From Dactylorhiza incarnata (taxonomy: Eukaryota > Streptophyta > Magnoliopsida > Asparagales > Orchidaceae): a stretch of DNA of 64,000 bases. The first letter of the stretch is position 1. Every line of letters starts with the position of its first letter. A program made the translations under genes and the position numbers. The stretch is taken from contig JAWHQI010000064.1 in the NCBI GenBank assembly GCA_033032865.1, positions 1,488,001-1,552,000 of the forward strand, given 5' to 3'. Below are positions 1 through 10,252 of the stretch, one piece after another. Below the pieces are notes generated by a model that saw only the letters and a list, made by a program, of their open reading frames with translations, was not told the DNA's origin and ran no database searches.

Positions 1-800
1 TACACGCTCGGAAAGAAACGTCCAACCCTGCGTATTCGACGAGTGGCACTTAAAATCCGGCTAACGGAGCTACCTCGGGAAAAAACATATAGCCTCCCTG
101 AGAGATCCTCCCACCCTGCCGGCTAGCGAGAGCCCGGCTAGCGAGACCTCCTCGGGGGAAAAACACTTAGCTTCCCTAGGAGGTCAACCTGCCCTGCCGG
201 CTAGTGAGAGCCCGGTCAGCGGAACCATCAGAGGGGAAGAGAACTTTGCCTCCCTAGGAGGTCAACCTGCCCTACCGACTAGTGAGAGCCCAGTCAGCGA
301 AACCATCCGAGGGGAAGAAAACTTTGCCTCCCTGGGAGGTCCACCTGCCCTGCCGGCTAGTGAGAGCCCGGTCAGTGGAACCATCCGAGGGAAAAGAACT
401 TTGCCTCCCTGGGAGGTCAACCTGCCCTGCCGGCTAGAGAGAGCCCAGTCAGCAGAACCATCAGAGGGGAAGAAAACTTTTCCTCCCTGGGAGGTCAACC
501 TGCCCTGCCGGCTAGTGAGAGCCCAGTCAGCAGAACCATCCGAGGGGAAGAAAACTTTGCCTCCCTGGGAGGTCAACCTGCCCTGCCGGCTAGAGAGAGC
601 CCGGTCAGCGGAACCATCTGAGGGGAAGAAAACTTTGCCTCCCTAGGAGGTCAACCTGCCCTGCCGGCTAGTGAGAGCCCGGTCAGTGGAACCATCCGAG
701 GGAAAAGAACTTTGCCTCCCTGGGAGGTCAACCTGCCCTGCCGGCTAGAGAGAGCCCGGTCAGCGGAACCATCCGAGGGGAAAAGAACTTAGAAAAACTT
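1..800 (-). repeat. 78-bp tandem array, 3' region of Tat element E1
   Basis: About eight to nine head-to-tail units. The CTAG of the core recurs at 201, 279, 357, 434, 512, 590, 668 and 745, a 77-78 bp period. The first 180 bases hold more degenerate units. Each unit has the core CCGGCTAGTGAGAGCCCGG, which folds as CCGGCT/AGCCCGG around AGTGAG. In element orientation the array follows gag, where pol would be expected, so it is the 3' untranslated region of a gag-only element. Because 78 is a multiple of three, open frames of 80-104 codons run through it on both strands; I do not regard them as genes. Confidence 0.85.
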
Positions 801-879
801 TTATTTCATTAGTCATCCGGTTACATGCAAGAAAAACTAAGGGAATAAACCATCATATTACATGGATTTAAAGAAAAGG

Positions 880-2276
880 CTAAGAACGGAGACCGAGACT
901 TGGACTTCTACTCCCAGGCATGGTCCTCCTCGAACTCCTCTGGTTGCTGACGTTGCGACTTCGGACGCCTTGCCTCCCTCATTTCCAAGAACTCGGGTAG
1001 GTGGATGTCGCGTGACCCTCCTCATCGTGGAAGTCACAGTAAGGTAACTCCACTCAGACTCCCCCTCTTCCTCCCTTACGATTTCTTCTTCTTTTGTAGC
1101 CTATCGCCATGGTTTACTGAGGTGGTGGAGAGGGTGCTTTCGATTCCTGCCTCCACCCTGGGAGGTCGGGCCCCTCTTCCTGGAAGTTGTCCTCCTCTTA
1201 GTCGAACTTCCTCTTGGGAGCCCCTACCCTCCCCCATGCTGCTTTGCCTCTGACTCACTCACCTTGGCCAACCTTCTTGCGAACTCCGGGTTGGCTTCCT
1301 CACTCTCAACTTCTTCCGCCACCCTGTCCATCAACTCCTCAAAAGACAAAGAAGCTCTCCTCTTGAGGTCCCTCTTGAAGAATCCACCCTGCAGCCCCAC
1401 GATGAAAGCGAGCTGGAGGGTGTAGCCTGGCACCTCTTGGGTGAGGAGAACCTCCTCCTGGAACCGGTCAACATAGCGAGCCAGTGACTTCCCTGGCTCT
1501 TGCTGATCTTGAAAAGTGCTTCGACATCTTTCTTCCTTTTCCTTGACGTCGAGAAGCGTAGCAGGAAACCTCGTCGCAAGTCTTCGAAGGCATAGATGGA
1601 TCCCGCAGGGAGCTGGTAGAACTAATCTCTAGCCTTTTCCTTCAGAGTTGTCGTGAAGAGTCGGCACTTGAAAGCGTCTGACATGGGATTAATGGAGATC
1701 TTGTCCTCAAACCACTGCAGGTGCGGGACGGGGTCATCCTTGCTGGAGTAGTGAGACATCTCCAACCTTCCGAACCCCTCTGGAATCGGGGCCGAGAGGA
1801 TCAGCTCACACAAAGGACTTCCTATACTCGCCCACCATTGGGGCTGGGCGAGATGGGGTATGACACCTCCCCACTCGCCCCCTTGGGGATGGGCGACTGG
1901 GACCTCCCCGCTCGCCCCCTTGGGGCTGGGCGACTGGGACCTCCCCACTCACCCCCTTGGGGCTGGGCGAGTGGGGGTCTGGGACCTCCCCACTCGCCCC
2001 CTCCTAGGGGACTGGGCGAGTGGGGGACGAATGCCTCCCCACTCCCCCCACTGGTACCTCCTTCCTGGATTGCTGTCCGAGAGTGCTCTCGCCCACCTGC
2101 TGAGGCGAGACCTCCGGACCACTTCCTCTCCAACCTTCGCCTATCGTGACGAAAATTAGCTGCAAGGTCTGCAGGACCTCCCGCTTGAAATTTTCAAACA
2201 TCTCCAATGTCACTCCAACCACCGGGGACTGCGAGTGGCTTGGGTCAGATCCTCCACCTCCAGCCATGGAGCTCAT
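880..2276 (-). pseudogene. gag: gag of Tat-clade Ty3/gypsy element E1 (broken)
   Basis: Capsid/nucleocapsid gene of a Tat-like LTR retrotransposon. The ATG is at 2274-2276, with a second in-frame Met (MAGGGG) matching the gag start of E2 (MAGEDV). The order is a proline/glycine-rich repeat linker (about 1855-2050), a capsid segment with the Tat signatures CELILSAPIPEGF and DDPVPHLQWF (about 1700-1800), a helical segment LSFEELMDRVAEEVESEEANPEF (about 1270-1360, shown as the shorter LSFEELMDRV in E2), and a remnant zinc knuckle YCDFHDEEGHATSTY (about 990-1040) in which the last Cys of the CX2HX4HX4C pattern is replaced by Tyr. Several frame changes break the reading frame. No protease or polymerase follows; the 78-bp array comes next. 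The 801-880 gap holds no feature I can name. Confidence 0.8.
1855..2050 (-). repeat. GC-rich repeat inside E1 gag
   Basis: About five imperfect copies of a roughly 40-bp unit built from CCCCACTCGCCCCC and TTGGGGCTGGGCGA. On the minus strand they translate to repeated LAQPQGGEWGG-like peptides. The CTCGCCCC core is the same as that of the hairpin array in the adjacent LTR, and E2's gag has a different Ala/Pro/Ser repeat at this place, so the linker appears free to gain and swap repeats. Confidence 0.7.
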
Positions 2277-2299
2277 CTTGAGAGTTTCTTGAGGCTGTC

Positions 2300-2325
2300 A
2301 CTCTCCACGCTCACCGCGCCATAAA
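2300..2325 (-). promoter_or_regulatory. Primer-binding-site region of E1
   Basis: Directly after the LTR end, in element orientation, the sequence reads about TTTATGGCGCGGTGAGCG. The same block follows the LTRs of E2 (10225-10252, TTTTTGGTGTAGTGAGCG) and T3 (41640-41664). Its position and its conservation between elements mark it as the PBS; I have not matched a specific tRNA. Confidence 0.6.
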
Positions 2326-2642
2326 TGTTGAAACCAAGACTTGAGAACAAGACTTAGTCTCTGTGGAGTTCGGGCCCTCAACAAGTTGAGGGGTGACCTC
2401 ACACTTACTCCTCCCAAGGGAGAACTCTAGGCTAGAGGATAAGGAACTTGGAACAAGGCCAAGGGATTAGCGAGGAGGTCCCACCACACACCCGGAAGAT
2501 CTTAGAGCGCTTCTCCTCCCAAGCTAATGCTAAGCTTTGGCACCCTTTGGAGGCTCTCCTCACCCACTAAAGAGACTTGGGGAGAGAGACAGCCAAGAGA
2601 GAGATCTAGAGAGAAGTCCCTCCAAATGGTGCCCCCTTGGTC

Positions 2643-2652
2643 CTATTTATAG
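2643..2652 (-). promoter_or_regulatory. TATA box of E1 LTR
   Basis: CTATAAATAG on the minus strand, about 320 bp from the gag-side end of the LTR. The hairpin array lies upstream of it, in U3. The same CTATAAATAG motif occurs in the T3 LTR at 20920-20929. Confidence 0.65.
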
Positions 2653-2894
2653 GATTTTGAACTTGGTCTGCCAATAACCATAATCTGGCCTACGAGATTA
2701 CGAAAATACCCCCGGATTTGGTCTTCGAATAGCCAAATCCCGCTGTTCCGAGGCGCTAAACGCAGTCCCGAACACCCTCCCGGGGCCGGGCGAGAGGCGG
2801 CTGACCTCCTCCCCTGCTCGCCCCCCTCACTGGGCTGGGGCGGGGGTGAGAGGAGCTCGCCCCCCTGCCTGGGGTCTCGCCCCCACACCCTTTG

Positions 2895-3575
2895 CCGGTG
2901 AGGGGGGGGGGGGGTGAGAGGAGCTCACCCTCCCTGCTGGGAGCGGGGCGAGAGGAGCTCGCCCCCTCCTTGGGAATGGGGGCGAGATGAGCTCCCCCCT
3001 GCTAGGAGCGGGGCGAGAAGAGCTCGCCCCCTCCTTGGGAATGGGGGTGAGAGGAGCTCACCCCCTCCTTAGGAGCGGGGGCGAGAGGAGCTCGCCCCCC
3101 TTGTTGGGAGCGGGGCGAGAGGAGCTCGTCCCCTCCTTGGGAGCGGGGGCGAGAGGAGCTCGCCCTCCCTTGCTGGGAGCGGGGCGAGAGGAGCTCGCCC
3201 CCTGCTTGGGAGCGGGGGAGAGAGGAGCTCGCCCCCCTTGCGGGGAGCGGGGCGAGAGGAGCTCCCCCCTCCTTGGGAGTGGGGGCGAGAGGAGCGCGCT
3301 CCCCTTGCTGGGAGTGGGGCAAGAGGAGCTCGCCCCCTGCTTGGGAGCGGGGGCGACAGGAGCTCGCCCCCCTTGCTGAGAGCGGGGCGAGAGGAGCTCG
3401 CCCCCCTTGCTGGGAGCGGGGCGAGAGGAGCTCGCCCCCTCCTTGGGAGTGGGGGCGAGAGGAGATCGCCCCCCTTGCTGGGAGCGGGGCGAGAGGAGAT
3501 CGCCCCCCCCTCTGGAGCGGGGGCGAGAGGAGCTCGCCCCCTTGCTGGGAGCGGGGCGAGAGGAGCTCGCCCCCC
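2895..3575 (-). repeat. About 34-bp GC-rich hairpin array in U3 of E1 LTR
   Basis: Roughly 19-20 units with 33-35 bp spacing (GAGCTC at 2955, 3020, 3088, 3122, 3156, 3191, 3225 and so on). Each unit can form a stem GGGGCGAG/CTCGCCCC around AGGAG. The array lies upstream of the LTR TATA box. Long frames on both strands (up to about 209 codons at 3069-3698) come from repetition and lack of stops, not from protein coding. Confidence 0.85.
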
Positions 3576-3720
3576 TCTTGCTCTCCTCCTACACGAGCTG
3601 GGCGAGCGGGAGGTCTCTACCTCCACCGCTTGCCCTCCTCTCTCCCTGCTCTGGAACATACTAAAAAATGATGTTCTACCTGGGTCTCGGGAACCCATTC
3701 GGCGAATACAGGGTTGTACA

Positions 3721-3955
3721 ACCGGCTAGTGAGAGCTCGACAGCATAATCGATCTGCGACATTCCAACACCATGTTACCTTGTCAGACTTTCCAGAGATC
3801 AACCTGAACCCACCGGCTAGTGAGAGCCCGACAACAGAATCGATCTGGGGCATTCCAGCTCCATGTTACCTTGCCAACCTCTCCAGAGATCAACCTGAAC
3901 CCACCGGCTAGTGAGAGCCCGACAGCAGAATCGATCTGGGCATTCCAGCACCATG
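3721..3955 (-). repeat. 3' tandem array of E2
   Basis: Three units beginning with CCGGCTAGTGAGAGC at about 3723, 3825 and 3906 (spacing 102 and 81 bp). The core is shared with the arrays at 1-800 and 37903-38836, while the spacer sequence differs. It lies between the integrase end and the E1 insertion. Confidence 0.8.
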
Positions 3956-4066
3956 AGAAACTTTGCCCGGGCCAAACATTAGAAAAGAACAATTTTCAAC
4001 ACATAATAAGTTAACAAATAGGTTCAAGGGTAGAAACATTTCAAATCATCACCGCTCCAAGTTTGG

Positions 4067-5220
4067 CTAAGCGGTACCCCGTCCACGTCCTAGAGGTGAT
4101 ACCCTCTCGACTTGAGTGCCTCCTCTACAATGTAAGGACTTTCCCAGTTGGGATTGAGCTTTCCAACCGCGGTTCTCCTTCCGAACTTTTTTCAGGATCA
4201 AGTCCTCTTTCTCGAACTGTTTGACCCGGATATGCTTGTCGAAGTACCGGGCCATCCGCCGCTTGACCTCCTCCTATCGGATGGTGGCCAAGTCTCGGAG
4301 CTCTTCCACCAAATCCAAAGATAGTTTATGTCCCTCCTCATTCTCCACTCGTCATTCTTTGTCTCCTTCACCTACGGTCACCACCCTGGTGAATTTACCT
4401 CGAATTCTACGGGAAGCACGACCTCGGACCCATAGGAGAACTTGAACGGGGTCTCCCCTGTGGTTGTGTTTGGTGTAGTTCTCAAGGCCAATAGAACCGA
4501 GAGTAGCTGTTCTACCTAGCTGCCCCTTAGGTTCTCGACCCTCTTATTCATCAAGTTCACTATTATCTTGTTCGCCGCCTCCACCTGCTCATTGCTTCTC
4601 GGGTGATGGACCGACGCGAAACGAAGGTATATGCCCAGCTGGGTGCAGAAGCTAACAAATTCATCGCTGTCAAACTGCGGTCCATTGTCCGTGACGATGG
4701 CTATTGGGAGTCCATATCGACAAATTATCTCCCCCCATGTGAAATTCCTTACTACCTGGGAGGTTACCTTGACCAGCGCTTTCACCTCCAACCACTTGGA
4801 AAAGTATTCTATTATATCCAACAGAAACTTCCTTTGACAACTGGCCTGAGGAAATGGACCTACCAAGTCCAACCCCCATATTGCGAACGGCCATGGGGCC
4901 GTGATGGTTTGAAGCCTCTGGGCAGGAAGGAGTTGGATGGTAGCATATAGCTGGCACTTGGAGCACTTCTTTGCGAACTCTGCCGCATCCTTGCTGAGGG
5001 TAGGCCAGAAGTAGCCTTGCCTCAACACCCTTATAACTTCCAGGGTCCTGCTCCCAGAATGGTTGCCACACTCTCTGGAGTGTATCTCCTCCAGGACCCT
5101 CGGGGCCTCTTCCTCCGACACACAATGAGCTAGGAGACCCGAGATGGTCTTCCGGTACAATCCTCCTGCATGTAAAGAATAATATATCGATTTGTACCTG
5201 AGCTTCCGCTTGTCCACATC
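4067..5220 (-). pseudogene. int: Integrase of E2
   Basis: The integrase joins retrotransposon cDNA to host DNA. The N-terminal zinc-binding region is visible (EIHSRECGNHSG then KKCSKCQ). The catalytic core keeps all three acidic positions: D in WGLDLVGPF, D in IVTDNGPQF, and E in HHPRSNEQVEAANK. The ORF closes at 4516. A downstream piece in another frame (4067-4255) reads RYFDKHIRVKQFEKEDLILKKV, the usual C-terminal segment of Tat integrases, so a frame break separates core and C-terminus. The strand and order agree with the RNase H upstream. It is broken despite a good catalytic core. Confidence 0.85.
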
Positions 5221-5224
5221 TCTC

Positions 5225-6040
5225 TGGGAACCGCCTTGAGGTCAGGATGGTGATGAAGGAATCCATCCACGACGCTTGCTGATCCACCTCCATTAACTCC
5301 CCTTCCTCGATGAAGGGGAGGAAGAGCTCTGATACCGTTCCTCCTGCCTTGGGACCGAACTTGCCTAGGAGGTCCGCTGGGATGCTCTCCTCCCTTGGCA
5401 CATGCTGGACTGAGAAGGTGCGAAACTGCCCGATGAGTCCCTTGACCTTCTCCAGATATCGCTGCAGAGTCGGTTCCTTTGCCTCAAACTCTCCCTTGAT
5501 TTGGCATGCCACCACCTTGGAGTCCGTAGAGACCTCTACATCCCGCACCCCTAGCTCCCTGGCTAGACGGAGCCATGCGATCACGACCTCGTACTCGGCC
5601 TGGTTATTGGTGAGCGGGAAATGAATACTAATGACCTGCTCAATCCTTGTCCCCTAGGGGCTTACCAAGATTACTCCTCCACCGAAAGAATGTTTCCCTG
5701 ACGCCTCCATCGACCAACATCTTCCATGCCACTGAGAGGGGCGACTCGAGCTCTTCCACTTCGGTTACATAATCGACCATGAAATCTGCCACTGCTTGGG
5801 CATTTATTGAGAGTCTAGGAATGAACGCAATGTCGAACTCGCTCAACTCCACCGACCACTTGGCCAACCTTCCCGAGTGCTCTACCCCTTCCATGATGTT
5901 GCGAAGGGGGTGGTCGGTCACCACTTTGATAGAATGTGCTTGAAAGTAAGGCCAGAGCTTTCGAGCCGACACCACTCGGGCGAAGGCCAGCTTCTCCAAG
6001 ATGGGGTATCTGAGCTCTGCCTTTCTCAACACTCTACTGA
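5225..6040 (-). pseudogene. RNase H plus second (Tat-type) RNase H of E2
   Basis: The distal half (5640-6032) is the C-terminal part of the classical RT-linked RNase H (AELRYPILEKLAFARVVSAR, LAKWSVELSEFDI, ADFMVDY). The proximal half (about 5300-5640) is a second RNase H, seen as NNQAEYEVVIAWLRLARELG and VEVSTDSKVVACQIKGEFEA followed by FSVQHVPREESIPADLLGKF. Two RNase H modules in tandem before integrase are diagnostic of the Tat/Ogre/Retand group. The frame changes between the two halves at about 5640, and a stop follows GKPLGDKD. Confidence 0.82.
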
Positions 6041-6296
6041 CATAGTAGATTGGGAGTTACTTCTTTCCCTCCTCCCGGACTAAAACAAAGCTTATTGTTT
6101 CGGCCCCCACCCCCAGGTACAGGGATAGGTCCTCCCCCTGCATTGGTCCCTGGAGTAGCGGAGCCTGGGTCAATTACTCCTTTAGCGCTTGGAAAGCCCT
6201 CTCACACTCAGGTGTCCATTCAAACTTCTGATTCCCCCGTATCACTTTGAAGAAAGGCGAGCACTTCTTCCCTGCCCTGGAGAGAAATCTGCTCAG

Positions 6297-7166
6297 TCAA
6301 GCAAATTTTCTCGTGAGGCACTGGATCTCCTTTGCGTTCCTCGGTGATCCCAGCTCCATGATTGCCTTCACTTTATCGGGGTTGGGCTCAACCCCGTCCG
6401 GGGTGAGTATGTGACCTAAGAAATGTCCTCGACTGGCCCCAAAGACACACTTCTGGGGGTCGAGTCTCATCTTGTACTTCCTCAAGGTACCGAAGGTATC
6501 TTCAAGATCCCGGAGGTGGGACTCGAGATCTCGGCTCTTGATCATGAGGTCGTCCACATATACCTCAAGGTTCCTCCCCTTTTGCTTACGAAAGACCATG
6601 TCCATCATTCGCTGGTATGTTACTCCTGCATTCTTCCGCCCAAAGGGCATCATCCTGTAGTTGTAGCATCCATCCCCTGTAATGAATGAGACATCCTTGA
6701 TGTCGGGGGGATGCATGTGAATCTGATGATAACCTGAAAATGCATCTAAAAAGCTCATTAGATATAAAACCGACGACTAAGTCAACCAGCGCGTCGATTC
6801 GAGGCAAATGGTAGCAATCCTTAGGACATGAATTATTTAATAAGGAAAAGTCTACACACATCCTCCATCGTCCATCCCCCTTTTTTACCATTATCACATT
6901 GGAGACCCATCCCAGATACTGGATCTCAGATACAAACCCTGCTTGGAGGAGCTTGCTCACCTCCTCCCTGATGGGTTCTGCCAGCTTGTTCGTGATGGAC
7001 CTCTTCTTCTGTTGGATGGGGCGAGTGCCAGGATTGAGATTGAGACGGTGACAAGCCACATTCGCGTTGATCCCGGGCATTTCCACTGCGCTCCAAGCGA
7101 AAACGTCCACATTCTCTTGGACGCACACCAGGATCTTCCCCTGGTCCTCGGGGCTGAGCTCCCCAT
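6297..7166 (-). pseudogene. Reverse transcriptase of E2
   Basis: RNA-dependent DNA polymerase of the element. Visible in order are the N-terminal RT motifs (VACHRLNLNPGTRPIQQKKR, GWVSNVIMVKKGDGRWRMCV, DFSLLNNSCPKDCYHLPRID), then SFLDAFSGYHQIHMHPPD, then the catalytic YVDDLMIKSR, then HFLGHILTPDGVEPNPDKVK. The two halves lie in different frames and join near 6760, where the FLDAFSGYHQ block is displaced, so at least one small indel is present. Between 6040 and 6297 only degraded RT/RNase H connection sequence remains. It is homologous to the plus-strand fragment at 10968-11587. Confidence 0.88.
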
Positions 7167-7391
7167 TGACCTTTACTTTCTCGATCGCCCCCCGCGGGAG
7201 ATGACCTCTAGATCCACGATCTCCTCTACGGCCTCCAGCCTGGATTGCTCCCCCCAGATACCTTATTTCTTTCCCCCGCCACCAAACACCTCAACCTCTC
7301 CTTCCCCCATCTTCTCCTCTCGAATTTCCAATATCTCCCTTGCCCCCTCCTCCTGGGCATCCCCCTCTTCATCCACTCTCCTCTTCTCCTC

Positions 7392-8010
7392 CTACTTGAG
7401 TCCCTTGATGACTCCGCCCTCCATCTCCTGTCCTTCCATCTCCTGGTCCATCTCCTCCGCCCCGTCTTGCCAGGTGATAAAGTTGACCATTGTAATGTAG
7501 CATTGCCTCGCTACCTTGGAGTTTCCCCTCACCCAGACCTGGATTCTACCTACACTGAACTTGAGGCACTGGTGGAAAGAGGAGGGCACACACTGAAATG
7601 CACTGGTGAGGGGCCGCCCGAAGATGGCATTGTAGCTGCTCGGAGCATCCACGATGACGAACCGACAGTTACGGGACTGTCCCCCCAAGGTCATGCAGAG
7701 TCTTACTCCCCCCCTCCAGCTCCTTCCTCTCTCTTGAGAACCCAAACAAGGGTCCGTCCGAGGCTAGCACCCTTCTTGCCTCCCCCTTCATCTCGTCGAA
7801 CACCTTCTAAAAGATGAAGTTGACCGAGCTCCCGTTATCCACGAGGATCAGGGCGACGGTAAAGTTCTCGATGGCCGTCTGGATAACCAGCGCATCACAG
7901 AACGGGTCCTCATGACCCGGCATATCCTTCTGAGAGAAGGTGATCCTTTCTGCTGGGGGTGGGGCTTGAGAATTCGAAGCCATGCTCCGACGATACATGG
8001 TATGAAGGAT
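7392..8010 (-). pseudogene. Protease region of E2 gag-pol
   Basis: Aspartic protease segment. Around 7820-7960 the sequence reads GHEDPFCDALVIQTAIENF then VALILVDNGSSVNFIF; DNGSS corresponds to the D(T/S)GSS active-site loop of Tat proteases. The continuation at 7392-7745 (CRFVIVDAPSSYNAIFGRP, IQVWVRGNSKVARQCYITMV) is the usual C-terminal part (YNAILGRP in relatives). The frame changes between the two. The interval 7170-7392 is a low-complexity Glu/Lys/Ser-rich linker toward RT, with no clear domain. Confidence 0.75.
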
Positions 8011-8135
8011 CTCCTTTCAGGTCGCCTCGATCCCCACTCCCCCATAGATCACTCTGATCCCTCCTCGACTCCCCACGCCGGTCCGATCCTCGCACCTTTC
8101 CTTCTCCCCCTCTCTGGGTAAAGCTTCCTAGATCA

Positions 8136-8933
8136 TCATCGGTCGCTGCTGCTGCTACGCCGAAACTCTTCCCCCCTCATCTCCAGGAACTCTGGGCAGG
8201 TGTTCGTCAAGTGACCCTCCTTATAGTGGAAGTCACAATAGGGCAAGGACACCCCCTTCATTCGGCCTCCGCGACCCTGTTCCTGCTCCTGCGCCTCCTC
8301 TTCCTCCTCTTCCTCGCCCAATCACCATAGCTTGCTGAGGAGAGGGAGGCAACAACCTCGGACCCTGCCTCCATCCTAACTGATGAGGTCTCCCTTGACC
8401 CCCGTGGAAGTTGCCACCCCTTGCTGTCTCCACCCCAACTCTGGGACCCTTTGCTCTTCTCTTCTCCGAACCTCCTGCGGCCTGGTCTCCGACTCACTTA
8501 GCTTCGCCATCCTTTTTGTGAATTCTGGGTTGGCCGCCTCACTCTCAATTTCCTCCACCACCCTTTTCATCAACTCCTCAAAGGACAAGGGGGCCTTCCG
8601 CTTTAGACTAATCTTGAAGAACCCCTTCCGTAGCCCCACCATGAAGGCAAGCTGGAGGGTGAATCCCGGTACCTCCTGGATGAGGAGGACCTCCTCCTAG
8701 AATCGGTCCACATAGTGGGCCAACGACTCCCCTGTCCCCTTCCTGATCTTGAAGAGCGCCTCAACATCCTTCTTCTTCAAGGTCGAGAAGCGAAGCAAAA
8801 AGCTACGACGCAGATCTTCGAACGCATAGATCGACCCTCTCAGGAGCTGGTGAAACTAGTCCCTTGCCTTCTCCTTCAAGGTGGTTGCGAAGAGTCGACA
8901 ATTGAAGGCGTTTGACATGAGCCTGAGGGAGAC
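8136..8933 (-). pseudogene. gag: gag C-terminal part of E2
   Basis: The segment after the solo LTR insertion includes NAFNCRLF-type capsid sequence next to 8900, LSFEELMKRVVEEIESEAAN (8550-8620), and a zinc knuckle YCDFHYKEGHLTNTC near 8230, which keeps the CX2HX4HX4C pattern typical of Tat gag (broken in E1). Frame changes occur near 8640 and 8330. The 8010-8136 interval is the gag-protease connection. Confidence 0.8.
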
Positions 8934-9689
8934 TGTTCAACCCCGTATTCGCTGAGTGGGTCCCCAGGTCCTAAAGGGTCAAGATGCAAGAGATAGGTCA
9001 AGAAGGGCACTCGCCCAGGTCAGGAGAGGCATGGGAGCCTCAGGGCGAGTGCGAGCCTCATCCGCAAAGCATTCGCTCCCTTTAGAGGGCGAGTGCGCGG
9101 AGGGCCAGACGAGTGAGGACGGAACCCCACTCATTGGGAGAGCCAGGTATCAGGCGAGCGGTGCTCCCACAAACCACTCGCCCAGGGGAATCTAGTGTGT
9201 GAGAGGCCTAACGAGTGGTCCCTTCACGGACCACTCGCCCAGAAGGCTTTAGTGGTGAAATGACCTAGATATCCTTCGTGGCTGCAAATAGCCCTTCAGA
9301 ACATCAGAGTTAGGCTGTTAGCAGACCAATTTGGGGTGCGATTAGTAAAACTAAAAGACAGATTTTCGGTATTTGCAGATCAGACTAGAAAATCTATAAA
9401 TAAACCCTTAATGGCAACTTGGAGGAGATTCAATCTTTTAGGCTCTCTACTCCTAGACAAGTTTTGGTTGGCTGCTAGTGCCCTCCAAGGTGCCCGACTG
9501 AGCATTGGTTTGGGATGGGAAGCTCACTAAGATCTTCTGGGTGTGTGGCGGGACCTCCTCGTTGCATCCTTGGGTCTGTTCATAGTTCTTCATCCATAGT
9601 CAAGAGTGTAAGTGAGGGATAAGTAGGTGCAGGCTACACCCCATAGTGGGTCCGAACTCAATAGACCAGTTGCCGATTTCAACAGAGAC
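8929..9689 (+). mobile_element. Solo Tat LTR (8934-9684) with GAGAC target duplication
   Basis: A 751-bp LTR runs TGTTCAACCCC...GATTTCAACA, flanked by perfect 5-bp repeats GAGAC at 8929-8933 and 9685-9689. It has no internal region, so it is a solo LTR left by LTR-LTR recombination. Orientation is plus, opposite to the gag it interrupts. A TATA box (CTATAAATAAAC) lies at 9394-9405. Its U3 holds dispersed GCGAGTG/CACTCGCC inverted motifs. Confidence 0.92.
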
Positions 9690-10196
9690 CATATCCTTGA
9701 ACCACTGTAGGTGCTGGACGGGGTCATCCTTGTCGGTGTAGTACATCATGTCCGGCTCTCTGAACCCCTCCGGGAGTGGTGCTGAGAGCACCAGCTCGCA
9801 GAACGGGCTTAACCCACTCTCCTCTCTCGCCTGCTCTACTCGCCCTACAAGCTCTCTGACCGGGCAAGCGCTCGCTGGAACAGCGCTCGCCGGACTAGCA
9901 CTTGTTGGGCTGGCGCTCGCTGGGCTTGGGAAAATCTCTTGCACAGTGAGGTCTCGCCCCGGCGCCTCGCGAGCCATCTCCTTACTTGCCCTCTGCCCTG
10001 GGGCATTCTCACTGACCCCCGGCAGCGGGACGACCTGAGGTGCTGGGGTTGCAAAATTGCTTCGTGCCGCGGCGAAGGCGAGGTTGATCATCTCGAGGAC
10101 CTCCCTTCGGAGATCTGCCAGCAAATCTATCATCAACGGCGAACCAGATGGTGACGAACCGCCAAAACCGCCTCCTAGCACATCCTCTCCAGCCAT
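9690..10196 (-). pseudogene. gag: gag N-terminal part of E2
   Basis: Starts at a true ATG (10194-10196), about 57 bp after the LTR. The N-terminus is MAGEDVLGGGFGG, then an Ala/Ser/Pro repeat linker (SPASASPTSASPASAVPASA) and the capsid start LSPFCELVLSAPLPEGF and DKDDPVQHLQWFKDM. The homologous block in E1 is CELILSAPIPEGF...DDPVPHLQWF. The frame reads directly into the solo LTR at about 9690, so codons after that point are not gag. The promoter is the E2 LTR at 10253-10967. Confidence 0.82.
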
Positions 10197-10252
10197 GTCG
10201 CCTCATGAGAATTTCTTGTACCAGTTGCTGTCCACGCTCACTACACCAAAAA

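Larger units (their letters stand above)
2326..3720 (-). mobile_element. LTR of Tat element E1 (5' LTR)
   Basis: On the plus strand it runs from TGTTGAAACC to GGTTGTACA, so in element orientation it is TGTACAACC...GGTTTCAACA with TG/CA ends. Its two ends match the two ends of the solo LTR at 8934-9684 in inverse orientation. gag starts 50 bp beyond it. On the other side, 3721 opens inside a repeat unit of E2 (ACCGGCTAG), so E1 appears to be inserted into E2's 3' array; the matching target duplication lies beyond the window start. Confidence 0.8.

Noticed and set aside
3069..3698. 209-codon minus frame and several plus frames in the GC-rich array
   Set aside because: Pure product of the 34-bp repeat in the LTR U3; frames exist on both strands.
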